A stretch of 64,000 nucleotides of DNA from the NCBI GenBank assembly GCA_035533755.1, contig DATLTC010000089.1, positions 43,941 through 107,940 on the forward strand. Reading direction: 5' to 3'. The DNA is from Gemmatimonadaceae bacterium. GTDB lineage: Bacteria > Gemmatimonadota > Gemmatimonadetes > Gemmatimonadales > Gemmatimonadaceae. Below the pieces are notes generated by a model. It saw nothing but the letters and a program-made list of their open reading frames with translations, did no database searches and was not told where the DNA came from. Both the position numbers and the translations under genes were made by a program. The stretch's first letter is position 1. Every line of letters starts with the position of its first letter. This document shows, in pieces, positions 7,709-16,968 of the stretch.

Positions 7709-9081
7709 CTGGCCTCCAACAGCTTCACCAACTCGCCGCCCGTCTTGGTCACGTCGCCGGCGCCCATCGTCAGCACCACGTCCCCCGAGCGCACGAAGGC
7801 GCCCAGCGCCGGCGCCAGCGCCTCGCGCGCCCCGCGCCACGCCAACCGGTCGCCGGCCGCCCCCAGCGCGTGGGCGATGAGGTCCGCCGTCACGCCGGGA
7901 ATCGGCTGCTCGCGGGCCGGGTAGATCTCGGCCAGGAAGATCACGTCGGCGCCCGACAGCGCGCGCGCGAACGCGGGCGCGAAGTCGCGCGTCCGCGAGT
8001 ACAGATGCGGCTGGAAGGCCGCGATCACGCGACGCCCGGGATACGCGCTGCGGGCCGCCGCCAACGAGGCCGCGATCTCGGTGGGATGATGGGCGTAGTC
8101 GTCCACCACGACCACGCCGGCCGCGTCGCCCACGCGTTGGAACCGCCGCTCCACGCCGCGAAACGCCTCGAGGCCGGGCGCCATTTCCGCCACCGTGCGC
8201 CCCTCCGCCAACCCCGCCCCGAGCGCGGCCAGTGCGTTCTGCACGTTGTGCAGCCCGGGCACGCGCAGCGCGATCGCGCCCAGCCGCCGGCCGTCGAACC
8301 GCACCTCGAATCGCGCCCCCCCGTCCACGAACGCCACGTCGGCGGCCGTGAGCCGCGCGTCGGGCGAGCGAATGCCGAATCGCACCACCTCGGCGGTGTC
8401 GGGCAGCGCCAGCGTGCGCGCCTGTTCGTCGTCGGCGGAGATGACGATGGCGCGCGCGTCGCGCACGAACTGCGCGAACGCGCCCCGGATGTCGGCCAGG
8501 TCGGCGTAGATGTCCAGGTGGTCGGCCTCGATGTTGGTGACCACCGCCACGGAGGGGCTGAGCGCGAGAAACGACCGATCGTATTCGTCCGCCTCCACGA
8601 CGTAGAGCGCGTCGCCGCCGGCCCGCAGGTTGCCGCGCCACTCGCTCACCCGGGCCCCCACGAGCGCCGTGGGGTCGCTCCCGGCGGCCGCCAGCGCCAG
8701 CGTGGTCATGACGGTCGTCGTGGACTTGCCGTGCGTACCGGCCACGGCCACCAGCTCGCGTCCGGCGGTGGCCTCGCCGAGCGCTTCCGCCCGGCGAATG
8801 ACGGGGATGCCCAGGACGCGGGCCCGCTCGAGCTCCGGGTGGTGCCGGGCCACCGCCGAGGTGACCACCACGGCCCGCGCGCCTTCGACGTGGGACGGAT
8901 CGTGGCCCTCCCACACGAGAATGTCGAGCGTCCGCAGGTCGCCGGTATCGGCCACGCTGGCGTCGCAGCCCGTGACCGCGGCGCCGCGCCGCGCCAGCAG
9001 TTCGGCGAGCGCGCGCATGCCCGCGCCGGCGATGCCAACGAAGTGGATCGGACGCGGGTCGGTACGGTCGATGAGGGACAT
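7705..9081 (-). CDS. murC: UDP-N-acetylmuramate-L-alanine ligase MurC
   Basis: 458 aa cytoplasmic ligase that adds L-Ala to UDP-MurNAc, the first amino acid of the stem peptide. The N-terminal UDP-binding loop is FVGIAGAGM; the ATP loop is VAGTHGKSTTT; the central domain has YVVEADEYDRSF and NIEADHLD; the C-terminal domain has DDYAHHPTEI and FQPHLYSRT, all MurC-specific. The start is ATG 9081 (MSLIDRTD), 38 nt after murG, the largest gap inside this half of the cluster. It ends overlapping ftsQ. murB, often next to murC, is not here and must lie elsewhere. Confidence 0.96.
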   Translation of the reverse strand: MSLIDRTDPRPIHFVGIAGAGMRALAELLARRGAAVTGCDASVADTGDLRTLDILVWEGHDPSHVEGARAVVVTSAVARHHPELERARVLGIPVIRRAEALGEATAGRELVAVAGTHGKSTTTVMTTLALAAAGSDPTALVGARVSEWRGNLRAGGDALYVVEADEYDRSFLALSPSVAVVTNIEADHLDIYADLADIRGAFAQFVRDARAIVISADDEQARTLALPDTAEVVRFGIRSPDARLTAADVAFVDGGARFEVRFDGRRLGAIALRVPGLHNVQNALAALGAGLAEGRTVAEMAPGLEAFRGVERRFQRVGDAAGVVVVDDYAHHPTEIAASLAAARSAYPGRRVIAAFQPHLYSRTRDFAPAFARALSGADVIFLAEIYPAREQPIPGVTADLIAHALGAAGDRLAWRGAREALAPALGAFVRSGDVVLTMGAGDVTKTGGELVKLLEAR

Positions 9082-9119
9082 GACGGCGCGGGCAATATAG
9101 GGGCCGCGCGCCCGGCCGC

Positions 9120-10229
9120 TCAAGGCTGGCGCGACGTTCGGTCGATCACGCCCAGGATGTGCCGCGCGATGTTCTCGGCGGCGTGCGGACGCGCGCGGCG
9201 GCCGGCGCCGGCGGAGAGCGCCGCGAGTTTGACCGGATCGCCCAGCAGACTGGAGATCAGCTCGTGCAGCCGCGGGCCGCTGAGCGTTTGCTGCGGGAGG
9301 TGGATGGCGGCGCCGGCGTGTTCGAGGGTGGCCGCGTTCGTGGTCTGGTGCTGCGCCGCGGCCGAGGGCAGCGGCACGAGGATCGCCGGGATCCCCCAGG
9401 CGAACAGCTCGCTCGTGGTCATCGAGCCGGCGCGGGCCAGCGCGAGATCGGCGGCCGCATAGGCATCGGCGATCGGCGACAGGTATTCGCGCACGCGCAC
9501 GCGCTCGCTCTCGTAGCCCGCGAACTCGCCGTAGGTGGCCTTCCCGGTCATCCAGATCACGTACAGATCGTCGGGCAGCCGGCCATTGATCCAACTGGCC
9601 ACGGCGCGGTTGATCGCGAGCGCGCCCTGGCTTCCGCCGTAGATCAGCAGCACGTGCCCCCCCGTGGGCGGGAACCCCCAGTGCTCGCGCGCCTGGGCCC
9701 GCGAGGGGCGCTCGGCGTTGGGCGGGTCGATGGGCGCCCCGGTGTCCACGATCACCCGGGGATCGCGCACCCGGAGAAATCGCGCCGCTTCGGGAAACGT
9801 CACGTAGATCTCGGCGCAATCGCGGCTATAGCGCCGCGCGGTGAGCCCGGGAAAGCTGTCGCCCACCTGCTGGACGATGGGGATCTTCCGCCGTCGCGCG
9901 TATTCGAGCATCAGCCCCGACGCGTAGCCGCCCGTGCCCACGACGAGCGCGGGCCGCTCTTCCTTGACCAGCGCGCGGATGCGGCGCCAGACGGCGACCG
10001 CGCTGACCACGGTGCGCCAGTTCTTCCACGGCGAGCGCCGGTGCAGCGGATGCAGATCGAGCAGCAGGTACGGGAACTCGGCCTTGGGCAGCACCTCGCG
10101 CTCGATGCCCCGCTGGGCGCCCACGAAGAACGGCTCGATCCCCGGCCGCTCGCGCACCAGCGCGCGCGCGATGGCGAGCCCCGGATAGAGGTGCCCGCCC
10201 GTGCCGCCGCCCGCGAAGATCACGCGCAT
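9120..10229 (-). CDS. murG: Undecaprenyl-PP-MurNAc-pentapeptide GlcNAc transferase MurG
   Basis: 369 aa peripheral inner-membrane glycosyltransferase (GT28) that converts lipid I to lipid II. Two Rossmann domains: the N-terminal glycine loop FAGGGTGGHLYPGLA binds the lipid-phosphate side, VVGTGGYASG is the second G-loop, and the donor-binding C-terminal domain has IYGGSQGALAINRAV, RAGSMTTSELFAWG and LPSAAAQHQTTNA. The start is ATG 10229, 5 nt after ftsW. The family usually has PYPHAAxDHQ where this one has LPSAAAQHQ, a small variation. Confidence 0.95.
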   Translation of the reverse strand: MRVIFAGGGTGGHLYPGLAIARALVRERPGIEPFFVGAQRGIEREVLPKAEFPYLLLDLHPLHRRSPWKNWRTVVSAVAVWRRIRALVKEERPALVVGTGGYASGLMLEYARRRKIPIVQQVGDSFPGLTARRYSRDCAEIYVTFPEAARFLRVRDPRVIVDTGAPIDPPNAERPSRAQAREHWGFPPTGGHVLLIYGGSQGALAINRAVASWINGRLPDDLYVIWMTGKATYGEFAGYESERVRVREYLSPIADAYAAADLALARAGSMTTSELFAWGIPAILVPLPSAAAQHQTTNAATLEHAGAAIHLPQQTLSGPRLHELISSLLGDPVKLAALSAGAGRRARPHAAENIARHILGVIDRTSRQP

Positions 10230-10234
10230 GGCGG

Positions 10235-11455
10235 TCAGTCGGCGAGTGGATCGGTGGCGCCGGCCCCGACCACGCGCTCCTTGGTGCTGCCGATGTTCAC
10301 CAACACGCCCGTGGTGAACAGCGTGAGCACCAGATTGGAGCGGCCGTACGAGACGAACGGCAGCGTGAGGCCGGTGGTGGGCAGCAGCCCGACCACCACC
10401 CCCACGTGCAGGAGCGCCGTGAGCACGGTGACGAACGTGAGCCCCACGGCCACCAGCTGCAGGAACGGCGAGCGCGCCTGGCGCGCGATCCGGAACCCGA
10501 ACAGCGCGAACGCGGCGAACGCGAGCGTGATCGCGGCCAGTCCCAGGAACCCCCATTCCTCGCCGATGTTGCTGGCGATGAAGTCGCTGTACGGGAACGG
10601 CAGGAATCCGTACTGCTGGCGGCCCTCGCCGAATCCCACCCCGAACAGGCGTCCCGATCCCACCGCCACCAGCGACTGCTGGAGCTGGTAGCTCACCGTG
10701 GTCGGGGCCGACCCGGGATCGAAGAAGCTCGTCAGGCGCAGCAGGGCGTACTGCAGCTTCTCGGCCTCGGTCCACAGGAGCGGCGTGACGATGATGCCCA
10801 GCGCCACGAAGTGTCCGATGCGCACGCCGCCGGCGTAGAGGATCACCGCCATCAGCAGCGTATACAACATGGCCACCGAGAGGTCGGGCTCGAGCGCCGC
10901 CAGCACGTCGAGCACGCCGATCACGAGGAGGATCGGCAGCACGCCCTTGGTGAGACGCCGCAGCTGCTCGCCCTTCTTCACGGTGAGCATCGCCACCCAC
11001 ACGATCACGCCGAACTTGCCCAGCTCCGACGGCTGCAGCGAGGTCCCGAACAGGAAGCGTTTGGAGCCGTGGACCCGCGGCGCGATGCTCGCCGGCAGGA
11101 TGAGGCACGCGATCATCGTCGCGATCGTGAGCCACATCAGCGGCCACGCCCATCGTTCCCACTTCTGGGCGTCCATCTTGGCGGCGATCGCGAACGCCAC
11201 CACGCCCACCGCCGCGCCTTCGAGCTGGCGGATGAGGTAGTAGGCGCTGGAGTGATTCTCGTTCATCGCCACGATCGCGCTGGCGCTGTAGAGCACGGCC
11301 AACCCGAACGCCAGCACGGCGGCGGTGATGAACACCAGCGCCTTCGCCTCGGGCTCCATGCGCCAGCGTTCGCGGACATCGCGGCGCGCGCGCTCGACCG
11401 GTCGCGACCCGACGCCCGCGTCGCCCATCGCATCGAATCCGGCGTGCTCCGTCAC
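10235..11455 (-). CDS. ftsW: SEDS glycosyltransferase FtsW
   Basis: 406 aa polytopic membrane protein, septal peptidoglycan polymerase that works with FtsI. About ten hydrophobic helices follow a charged cytoplasmic tail of about 35 residues. Family hallmarks: GSKRFLFGTSLQPSELGKF (the RW-type signature loop with the conserved PSE), LEPDLSVAML, YQLQQSLVAVGSGRLFGVGFG, LPFPYSDFIASNIGEEWGFLG, and LPFVSYGRSNL near the end. The SDFI/GEE region and position next to murG favour FtsW over RodA. The start is GTG 11455, overlapping the murD stop (GTGA). Confidence 0.95.
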   Translation of the reverse strand: MTEHAGFDAMGDAGVGSRPVERARRDVRERWRMEPEAKALVFITAAVLAFGLAVLYSASAIVAMNENHSSAYYLIRQLEGAAVGVVAFAIAAKMDAQKWERWAWPLMWLTIATMIACLILPASIAPRVHGSKRFLFGTSLQPSELGKFGVIVWVAMLTVKKGEQLRRLTKGVLPILLVIGVLDVLAALEPDLSVAMLYTLLMAVILYAGGVRIGHFVALGIIVTPLLWTEAEKLQYALLRLTSFFDPGSAPTTVSYQLQQSLVAVGSGRLFGVGFGEGRQQYGFLPFPYSDFIASNIGEEWGFLGLAAITLAFAAFALFGFRIARQARSPFLQLVAVGLTFVTVLTALLHVGVVVGLLPTTGLTLPFVSYGRSNLVLTLFTTGVLVNIGSTKERVVGAGATDPLAD

Positions 11456-12846
11456 GGCGCCACCGCCAGACGCTTGAACTCGGCGCCGCGCTGCTCGTAG
11501 TTCGCGAACATGTCGTAGCTCGAGCACGCGGGCGACAGCAGCACCACGTCGCCCGGGGCGGCGGCGCCGCGGGCCTGGGCCACGACGTCGGCGAACGACG
11601 CTCCCGCCGGCACCCGCGTCACCGGCACCAGCGCCTGCAGGTCCTGCACGATCAGCGGCGCCGCCTCGCCGTACGCGATCACGCGCTTCACCGTCCGCCG
11701 GAGTTCGTCGGCCAGCGCCGTGTACGGCTCGCCCTTGTGGCGGCCGCCCAGCAGCAGCACGGTGGGGCGCGTCATGCCGCGCAGCGCGACGAGCGTGGAC
11801 ATCACGTTCGTGGACTTGGAGTCGTTGATCCACGCCACGCCGCCCGACGTCCCCGCCGGCTCGATGCGGTGCTCGAGCGGCCGGAACTCCCGCAGGCCGG
11901 CGGCCAGCTGCGCCACCGCCTGTCGCGTGCGGTGCGCGGGATCGGCGAGCATCACCGCCAGCGCCGCGCTCAATGCGTTCGCCACGTTGTGGTCGCCCAT
12001 CAACGGCAGCTCGCGGCGCAGGATCAGCGGCTCGCCCAGCACCACCAGCCGCTCGCCCGCGCGGTCGTAATAGGCATCGGCCCGCTGCGCCACCGAGAAG
12101 TCGGCGTGCACGCCCGCCACGTCGCGCACCAGCGCCTGGCAAGCCTCGTCGTCGCGGTTGGTCACCCACGTCGCCGCCGCCGTCGCGTTCCGGAACAGCA
12201 GGGCCTTGTCGCCGTAGTACGCGTCCACGCTCGCGTAGCGGTCGAGGTGGTTGGCCGAGAGGTTGGTGAGGATCCCCACCTCGGGCGCGATGCCCGGCGT
12301 GTCGTGCAACTGGAACGACGACACCTCGAGCGCCACCCACGGCGCCGGATCGGGCGAGGCCGCGAGTTCGGTGAGCGGCCGGCCGATGTTGCCGGCCGCT
12401 TCGGCGCGCAGCCCGAGCGCGCGCAGCAGGTGCGCCGTGAGCGCCGTGGTCGTCGTCTTGCCGTTGGTGCCGGTCACCGCGATGTACCGCAACGCCGGCA
12501 GGAACCGCAGCCCGATCTCGATCTCGCTCACCACCGGCACCCCGCGGGCGCGGGCGGCCGCCAGGGGCGGCGCCTCGGGCGGCACGCCCGGGCTCGCCAC
12601 CACCAGCGATGCGCGCGCCACGCGCTCCAGATCGTGGCGCCCGAGGTCCACCTGGACGCCGTCGGCGCGCAGCGCAGTGGCCGCCGCTTCGAGCGCCGGC
12701 GACGAGCCGGCGTCCGACGCGTAGACGCGAGCGCCGGCGCGCGCCAGCAGCACGCCCACCGCGCGGCCGCTGCGCGCCAGTCCCACCACGGCGACCTCGC
12801 CGTCGAGCCACCCCAGCGCCATCGCCGGCTCCGAGACGCGGATCAT
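11452..12846 (-). CDS. murD: UDP-MurNAc-L-alanine:D-glutamate ligase MurD
   Basis: 464 aa ligase adding D-Glu to UDP-MurNAc-L-Ala. The N-terminal Rossmann part has VVGLARSGRAVGVLLA; the ATP loop is AVTGTNGKTTTTAL; the central domain has EVSSFQLHDTPGIAPEVGILTNLSA; the C-terminal domain has WINDSKSTNVMSTLVAL and LLLGGRHKG, and LSPACSSYDMF near the end, all diagnostic of MurD. The metal region reads NHLDRY where many homologues have DHLDRH. The start is ATG 12846, 7 nt after mraY. Confidence 0.96.
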   Translation of the reverse strand: MIRVSEPAMALGWLDGEVAVVGLARSGRAVGVLLARAGARVYASDAGSSPALEAAATALRADGVQVDLGRHDLERVARASLVVASPGVPPEAPPLAAARARGVPVVSEIEIGLRFLPALRYIAVTGTNGKTTTTALTAHLLRALGLRAEAAGNIGRPLTELAASPDPAPWVALEVSSFQLHDTPGIAPEVGILTNLSANHLDRYASVDAYYGDKALLFRNATAAATWVTNRDDEACQALVRDVAGVHADFSVAQRADAYYDRAGERLVVLGEPLILRRELPLMGDHNVANALSAALAVMLADPAHRTRQAVAQLAAGLREFRPLEHRIEPAGTSGGVAWINDSKSTNVMSTLVALRGMTRPTVLLLGGRHKGEPYTALADELRRTVKRVIAYGEAAPLIVQDLQALVPVTRVPAGASFADVVAQARGAAAPGDVVLLSPACSSYDMFANYEQRGAEFKRLAVAP

Positions 12847-12853
12847 CGCGCGT

Positions 12854-13999
12854 TCACCGAACCTTGAGCGTGGCCAGCGCGAGAAACGCGCAGAGCAGTC
12901 CCAGGATCCAGAACCGCACCACGACCTGCGTCTCCGGCCACCCCTTCATTTCGAAATGGTGATGGATGGGCGCGCGCAGGAAGACGCGGTGCGCCTTGGC
13001 GTACTCGATGCCGTACCGCCGCCGGCGGTACTTGAACACGGCGCGCTGCATCATCACCGACAGCGTCTCGCACATGAACACTCCACCCACGAATACGAGC
13101 AGGAACTCGGACTTGAGCAGGATCGCCACCGCGCCCAGCCCGCCGCCCAGCGCCAGCGAACCGGTGTCGCCCATGAAGATCTCGGCGGGGTGCGTGTTGA
13201 ACCAGAGGAAACCCATCAGCGCGCCCACCACGGCCGTGCAGAAGACGGTCAGTTCCCCGGAATCGCGCAGGTAGAACACCCCCAGATAATGGCTCGTGTC
13301 CACGCGTCCGATCACGTAGGCGAACACGGCGAAGGTGGCGAACGCGATCGCCCCCAGCCCCGCCGCCAGCCCGTCCAGCCCGTCGGTGAGGTTCACCGCG
13401 TTGCTCACCCCGGTGAGCACGAACGTCGTGAACAGCACGTATACCCAGGCGAACGCCGCCGAGATCGGCACCACCAGCAGATACTTGAAGAACGGCAGCG
13501 TGGTGGACGCGCCCGGCAGATCGGGCGCCAGCGGATACTGCCACACGTACCATCCGAGCAGCAGCCCGATCGTCACCTGCCCCGCCAGCTTGTAGCGCTC
13601 CACGAGCCCTTCGTTCTTCCGGCCGGCGCGCTTCTGCCGCAGCTTGAGCACGTCGTCCACGAGCCCGATCGTTCCCATGCTGGCGGTGACCGCCAGCGCC
13701 AGCCAGATGTAGCGGCTGCCCAACCGCGCCCAGAGCATTGTGGACGCGATCGTCGCGAACAGGATGATCAGCCCCCCCATCGTGGGCGTGTCTCCCTTGC
13801 CCACGTGCGTGTCGGGCGTCCCGTCTCTCACGCCCTGCGTCACGGCGCCGCCGCGCAGCCGGCGGATGATCACCGGCCCGGCGATGAACGCCAGCACCAG
13901 CGCGGTCACCGCCGCGCCGGCCGCCCGGAAGGTGATGTAGGTGAACAGGTTCAGGACCTTGAACTGCCTGACCAGCGGGACCAGAAAATGATAGAGCAC
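12854..13999 (-). CDS. mraY: Phospho-MurNAc-pentapeptide transferase MraY
   Basis: 381 aa inner-membrane enzyme that moves phospho-MurNAc-pentapeptide onto undecaprenyl phosphate to make lipid I. About ten membrane helices. Catalytic motifs are intact: VGKGDTPTMGG, LTDGLDGLA, the loop FMGDTGSLALGG, and RAPIHHHFEMKGWPE with the HHH cluster. The start is a GTG at 13999 without a clear Shine-Dalgarno sequence, and the gene lies about 100 nt after murF, across an 8-bp repeat array. This is the loosest junction in the cluster and a possible point of separate regulation. Confidence 0.96.
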   Translation of the reverse strand: MLYHFLVPLVRQFKVLNLFTYITFRAAGAAVTALVLAFIAGPVIIRRLRGGAVTQGVRDGTPDTHVGKGDTPTMGGLIILFATIASTMLWARLGSRYIWLALAVTASMGTIGLVDDVLKLRQKRAGRKNEGLVERYKLAGQVTIGLLLGWYVWQYPLAPDLPGASTTLPFFKYLLVVPISAAFAWVYVLFTTFVLTGVSNAVNLTDGLDGLAAGLGAIAFATFAVFAYVIGRVDTSHYLGVFYLRDSGELTVFCTAVVGALMGFLWFNTHPAEIFMGDTGSLALGGGLGAVAILLKSEFLLVFVGGVFMCETLSVMMQRAVFKYRRRRYGIEYAKAHRVFLRAPIHHHFEMKGWPETQVVVRFWILGLLCAFLALATLKVR

Positions 14000-14074
14000 G
14001 GATGCTTGGGCAAACGGTGAGAGAATGAGGCGGTGAGACCATGAGCAACACGCAGCGCGACAGTGAGTCCGGAC

Positions 14075-14106
14075 GTCCTACCGCCCTACCGCCCTACCGT
14101 CCTACC
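14075..14106. repeat. Four tandem 8-bp units (G[T/C]CCTACC)4 between mraY and murF
   Basis: Four perfectly phased octamers: GTCCTACC, GCCCTACC, GCCCTACC, GTCCTACC. The array overlaps the 3' end of murF, and its last unit supplies the murF TAG stop (complement of CTA at 14102-14104). It belongs to the same octamer family as the cluster at 5612-5721. It is too short and lacks spacers, so it is not a CRISPR array. Confidence 0.8.
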
Positions 14107-15505
14107 GGCTTTCCGCACCGGCCCACTGCGCCACGACCGGCACCAGTCGCTCCAACCGCACGCCGCGCGAGCCCTTGAGCAGGATCGCCGCGTTGGGTTC
14201 GAGTCGAGGCGCGAGCGCCGACCATGCCGACGCCGCGTCCGGCGCAGTGATGACGCGCGAGACCGGCGCTCCGGCACGACCGAATGCGTCCGCGAACTCG
14301 CCGATCCCCACCAGGAGTTCCACCGGCGAAGCCAGCGCGGCCCGCGCCACGGCGTCGTGCACCCGCGCCGAATGCCCGCCCATCTCGAGCATCGACCCCA
14401 GCACGGCCACCCGCTGGCGCCCCTCCCCCGCCTGCGCCAGCAGTTGCAGCGCGGCGAGCGTGGACTCCGGGTTGGCGTTGTAGGCGTCGTTGATCAGGAG
14501 CGCCGCCCCCACCGCGTCCACGGCGCCGCGCATCGCCGGCATCTCGGCCATCGCCATGCCCCGGGCCGCGTCGTCCATCGACACCCCGCACGCATCGGCC
14601 ACCGCGAGGGCGAGCATCGCGTTGCGCAGGGTGTGCGCCCCACGCGCCGGCGGGCGAACCTCCACCCCGGCCACCCACAGCACGCCCTGCCCGCCGGCCT
14701 CCACGAGCCACCGCTCCGGCTTGAACTCGCCGGCGTCCAGTCCCGCCGTCAGCACGCGGCCGGCGCGGCCCGCCGCCGCCGCGGCCACCTCGGGCTGCGA
14801 GGCCGGCACCACCGCCAATCGCACGCCGTCGCAGGCCGACAGCTCCTCGCGCATCACGCCGGCCAGATCGCCCAACCCCTCCAGGTGCTCCTCGCCGATC
14901 GACGTCACCACCACGATGTCGGGCTCGGCCGCCGCCCGGAGCGCCGCGATCTCGCCCGGCTGGTTGGTCCCCATCTCCACCACCGCGATGTCCGCGTGGT
15001 CGGGAATGGCCAGCAGCGTGAGCGGCACGCCCACGAGGTTGTTGAAGTTGGCCGCCGAGGCGTGCACTTCGAGTCGCGCCCCCAGCGCGGCCCGCAGCAG
15101 CTCCTTGGTGGTCGTCTTGCCGTTCGATCCGACCACCGCCACCACGGGGCCGTTCCACACGCGTCGCCGGAAGCGCCCCAGAGCGGCCAACGCGCGCCCC
15201 GTGTGCGCCACCACGTACACCGGCACCCCGAGGTTCGCCGCGCGCTCGGGACGCGAGACGACGACGCCGCCCGCCCCCGCCGCCACCGCCTGGGCCAGAA
15301 AATCGTGCGCGTCGAAGCGTTCGCCCGACAGCGCCACGAACAGATCCCCGCGCTGAACGGTTCGCGTGTCGGTCCACACTCGGCCGAACGCTCCGTTGCC
15401 GCGCGGCCCGACGCCCAGCGCCCGGGCCACGCGGTCCCGCGTCCAGAAGACCGGCGCCGACGCCGGCGGCTCCCGCCGCTCCGGAGCGCGCACATCGATA
15501 CTCAT
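14102..15505 (-). CDS. murF: UDP-MurNAc-tripeptide:D-alanyl-D-alanine ligase MurF
   Basis: 467 aa ligase adding D-Ala-D-Ala to UDP-MurNAc-tripeptide. The N-terminal domain has the MurE/MurF-type DTRTVQRGDLFVALSGERFDA; the ATP loop is VVGSNGKTTTKELL; then ANFNNLVGVPLTLL, VVEMGTNQPGEIA and SIGEEHLEGLG, typical of MurF; the C-terminal part has LINDAYNANPES and LGSMLEMGG, then LLKGSRGVRLE. The start is ATG 15505, overlapping the murE stop (ATGA). The stop codon falls within an 8-bp repeat unit, so the last few residues may have been changed by repeat insertion. Confidence 0.96.
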   Translation of the reverse strand: MSIDVRAPERREPPASAPVFWTRDRVARALGVGPRGNGAFGRVWTDTRTVQRGDLFVALSGERFDAHDFLAQAVAAGAGGVVVSRPERAANLGVPVYVVAHTGRALAALGRFRRRVWNGPVVAVVGSNGKTTTKELLRAALGARLEVHASAANFNNLVGVPLTLLAIPDHADIAVVEMGTNQPGEIAALRAAAEPDIVVVTSIGEEHLEGLGDLAGVMREELSACDGVRLAVVPASQPEVAAAAAGRAGRVLTAGLDAGEFKPERWLVEAGGQGVLWVAGVEVRPPARGAHTLRNAMLALAVADACGVSMDDAARGMAMAEMPAMRGAVDAVGAALLINDAYNANPESTLAALQLLAQAGEGRQRVAVLGSMLEMGGHSARVHDAVARAALASPVELLVGIGEFADAFGRAGAPVSRVITAPDAASAWSALAPRLEPNAAILLKGSRGVRLERLVPVVAQWAGAESR

Positions 15506-16968
15506 ACCGCCCGATCCAGTACGTCGTGCACGATCTGCTTCTCGTCGAATGGAACGTTCGTGGTGCCGATCACCTGATACGTCTCGTGCCCCTTGCCGGC
15601 GAGGAGCACCAGATCGTCGGGCGCGGCCAGCTCCAACGCGCGCGCGATCGCGTCCCGGCGGTCGGCCATGCGAAGGTAATCGGTGCGCGCGATGCCGGCC
15701 ACGACGTCGTCGATGATCTTCTCGGGATCCTCGGTGCGCGGATTGTCGCTGGTGACCACCACCACGTCGGCCTTGTCGGCGGCCACCGCACCCATGAGCG
15801 GACGCTTGCCGCGGTCGCGGTCGCCGCCCGCCCCGAACACGCAGATCAGCCGGCCGCGCGTGAACGGGCGGAGAGCATCCAGCGCCCGGGCGAGCGCGTC
15901 CGGCGTGTGGGCGTAGTCGCGCAACACCGCCGGCCGTTCCGCGATCCGCTCCAGACGGCCCGGCACCTGCGGCAGCGACGCGAGCCGCTCGGCGATGGCG
16001 GCCGGCGCGTGCCCCATCCCCCACGCCGCGGTGGCCGCGCCGAGCGCGTTGGAGATGTTGAAATCCCCGATCAGCGGAAGCAGGAGGCGATGACGTTCTC
16101 CGCCCATGACGAGCGTCCACGCGCTACCCGACGGTCCCAGCACCACCTCCTCGGCGCGCACCTCGGCCTCGGGCGATGCGACGCCGAACCGGAGACGCCG
16201 CCCCACCGCCGGCAACGCCCGCCACGCCGGATCGTCGGCGTTTACCGCCACCGTGCCGCCGGACACCAACTGCTCCAGCAGACGCGCCTTGGCGCGGAAG
16301 TACGCGTCCATCGTCTGATGGTAGTCCAGATGATCGCGCGTGAGATTGGTGAACACCGCCGCGGCGAACGCCACGCCTTCGGCGCGCCGCTGATCCAGCG
16401 CGTGCGACGACATCTCCATCGCCACCGTGCGCCCGCCCGCGTCGACGAGCGCGCGGAACACCCGCTGCAGCTCCACCGGCCCCGGCGTCGTCAGCCCCGA
16501 TCCGCCCGGCAGCACCGCGCCCTCACTGCCCACGAGCACGCCGAGCGTTCCGATCGACGCGCTCCGCGCCGCCGGCTCGTCGAGCAGGTGGCGCAGCATG
16601 TTCACCGTGGTCGTCTTGCCGTTGGTGCCCGTCACGCCCAGCACCTGCAGCGACCGCGCCGGCCATCCGTACGCCGCCGCCGCCGCCACGGCGGTGGCTC
16701 GCCGTCCTTCGCGCACGACGATCGCCGGCAGCGCGGTGCGCGCCGCGTCTTCGACGATCGCCGCCGCGGCGCCCGCCGCCGCCGCCGCCCCCAGGAAGTC
16801 GTGCCCGTCGCGCAGCGACCCGCGCACCGCCACGAACAGTCCGCCGGCGCGCACCATGCGGCTGTCGTCGCCGATGCCGGTGACCGTGGGCGGCAGCGCG
16901 CCCCGCGTCTCCAGCAGCAGCCCCGCCGCGCGCAGCGCGCCCACGATCTCACGCGTCTCGATGGCCAT
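15502..16968 (-). CDS. murE: UDP-MurNAc-L-Ala-D-Glu:meso-diaminopimelate ligase MurE
   Basis: 488 aa ligase adding the third residue of the stem peptide. The ATP loop is GVTGTNGKTTTVNM; the tripeptide-binding region has TTPGPVELQR, MEMSSHALDQRR and NLTRDHLDYH; the C-terminal domain has RDYAHTPDAL, FGAGGDRDRGKRPLMG and SDNPRTEDP. The DNPR motif is the known marker for meso-diaminopimelate specificity, so the wall is predicted to be A1-gamma type. I use ATG 16968, which overlaps the ftsI stop by 1 nt (TGATG); the frame is open 21 codons further upstream, within ftsI. Its stop overlaps murF. Confidence 0.96.
   Translation of the reverse strand: MAIETREIVGALRAAGLLLETRGALPPTVTGIGDDSRMVRAGGLFVAVRGSLRDGHDFLGAAAAAGAAAAIVEDAARTALPAIVVREGRRATAVAAAAAYGWPARSLQVLGVTGTNGKTTTVNMLRHLLDEPAARSASIGTLGVLVGSEGAVLPGGSGLTTPGPVELQRVFRALVDAGGRTVAMEMSSHALDQRRAEGVAFAAAVFTNLTRDHLDYHQTMDAYFRAKARLLEQLVSGGTVAVNADDPAWRALPAVGRRLRFGVASPEAEVRAEEVVLGPSGSAWTLVMGGERHRLLLPLIGDFNISNALGAATAAWGMGHAPAAIAERLASLPQVPGRLERIAERPAVLRDYAHTPDALARALDALRPFTRGRLICVFGAGGDRDRGKRPLMGAVAADKADVVVVTSDNPRTEDPEKIIDDVVAGIARTDYLRMADRRDAIARALELAAPDDLVLLAGKGHETYQVIGTTNVPFDEKQIVHDVLDRAV

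Noticed and set aside
14075..14106. CRISPR array
   Set aside because: The units are only 8 bp, directly adjacent without spacers, and no cas gene is in the window.
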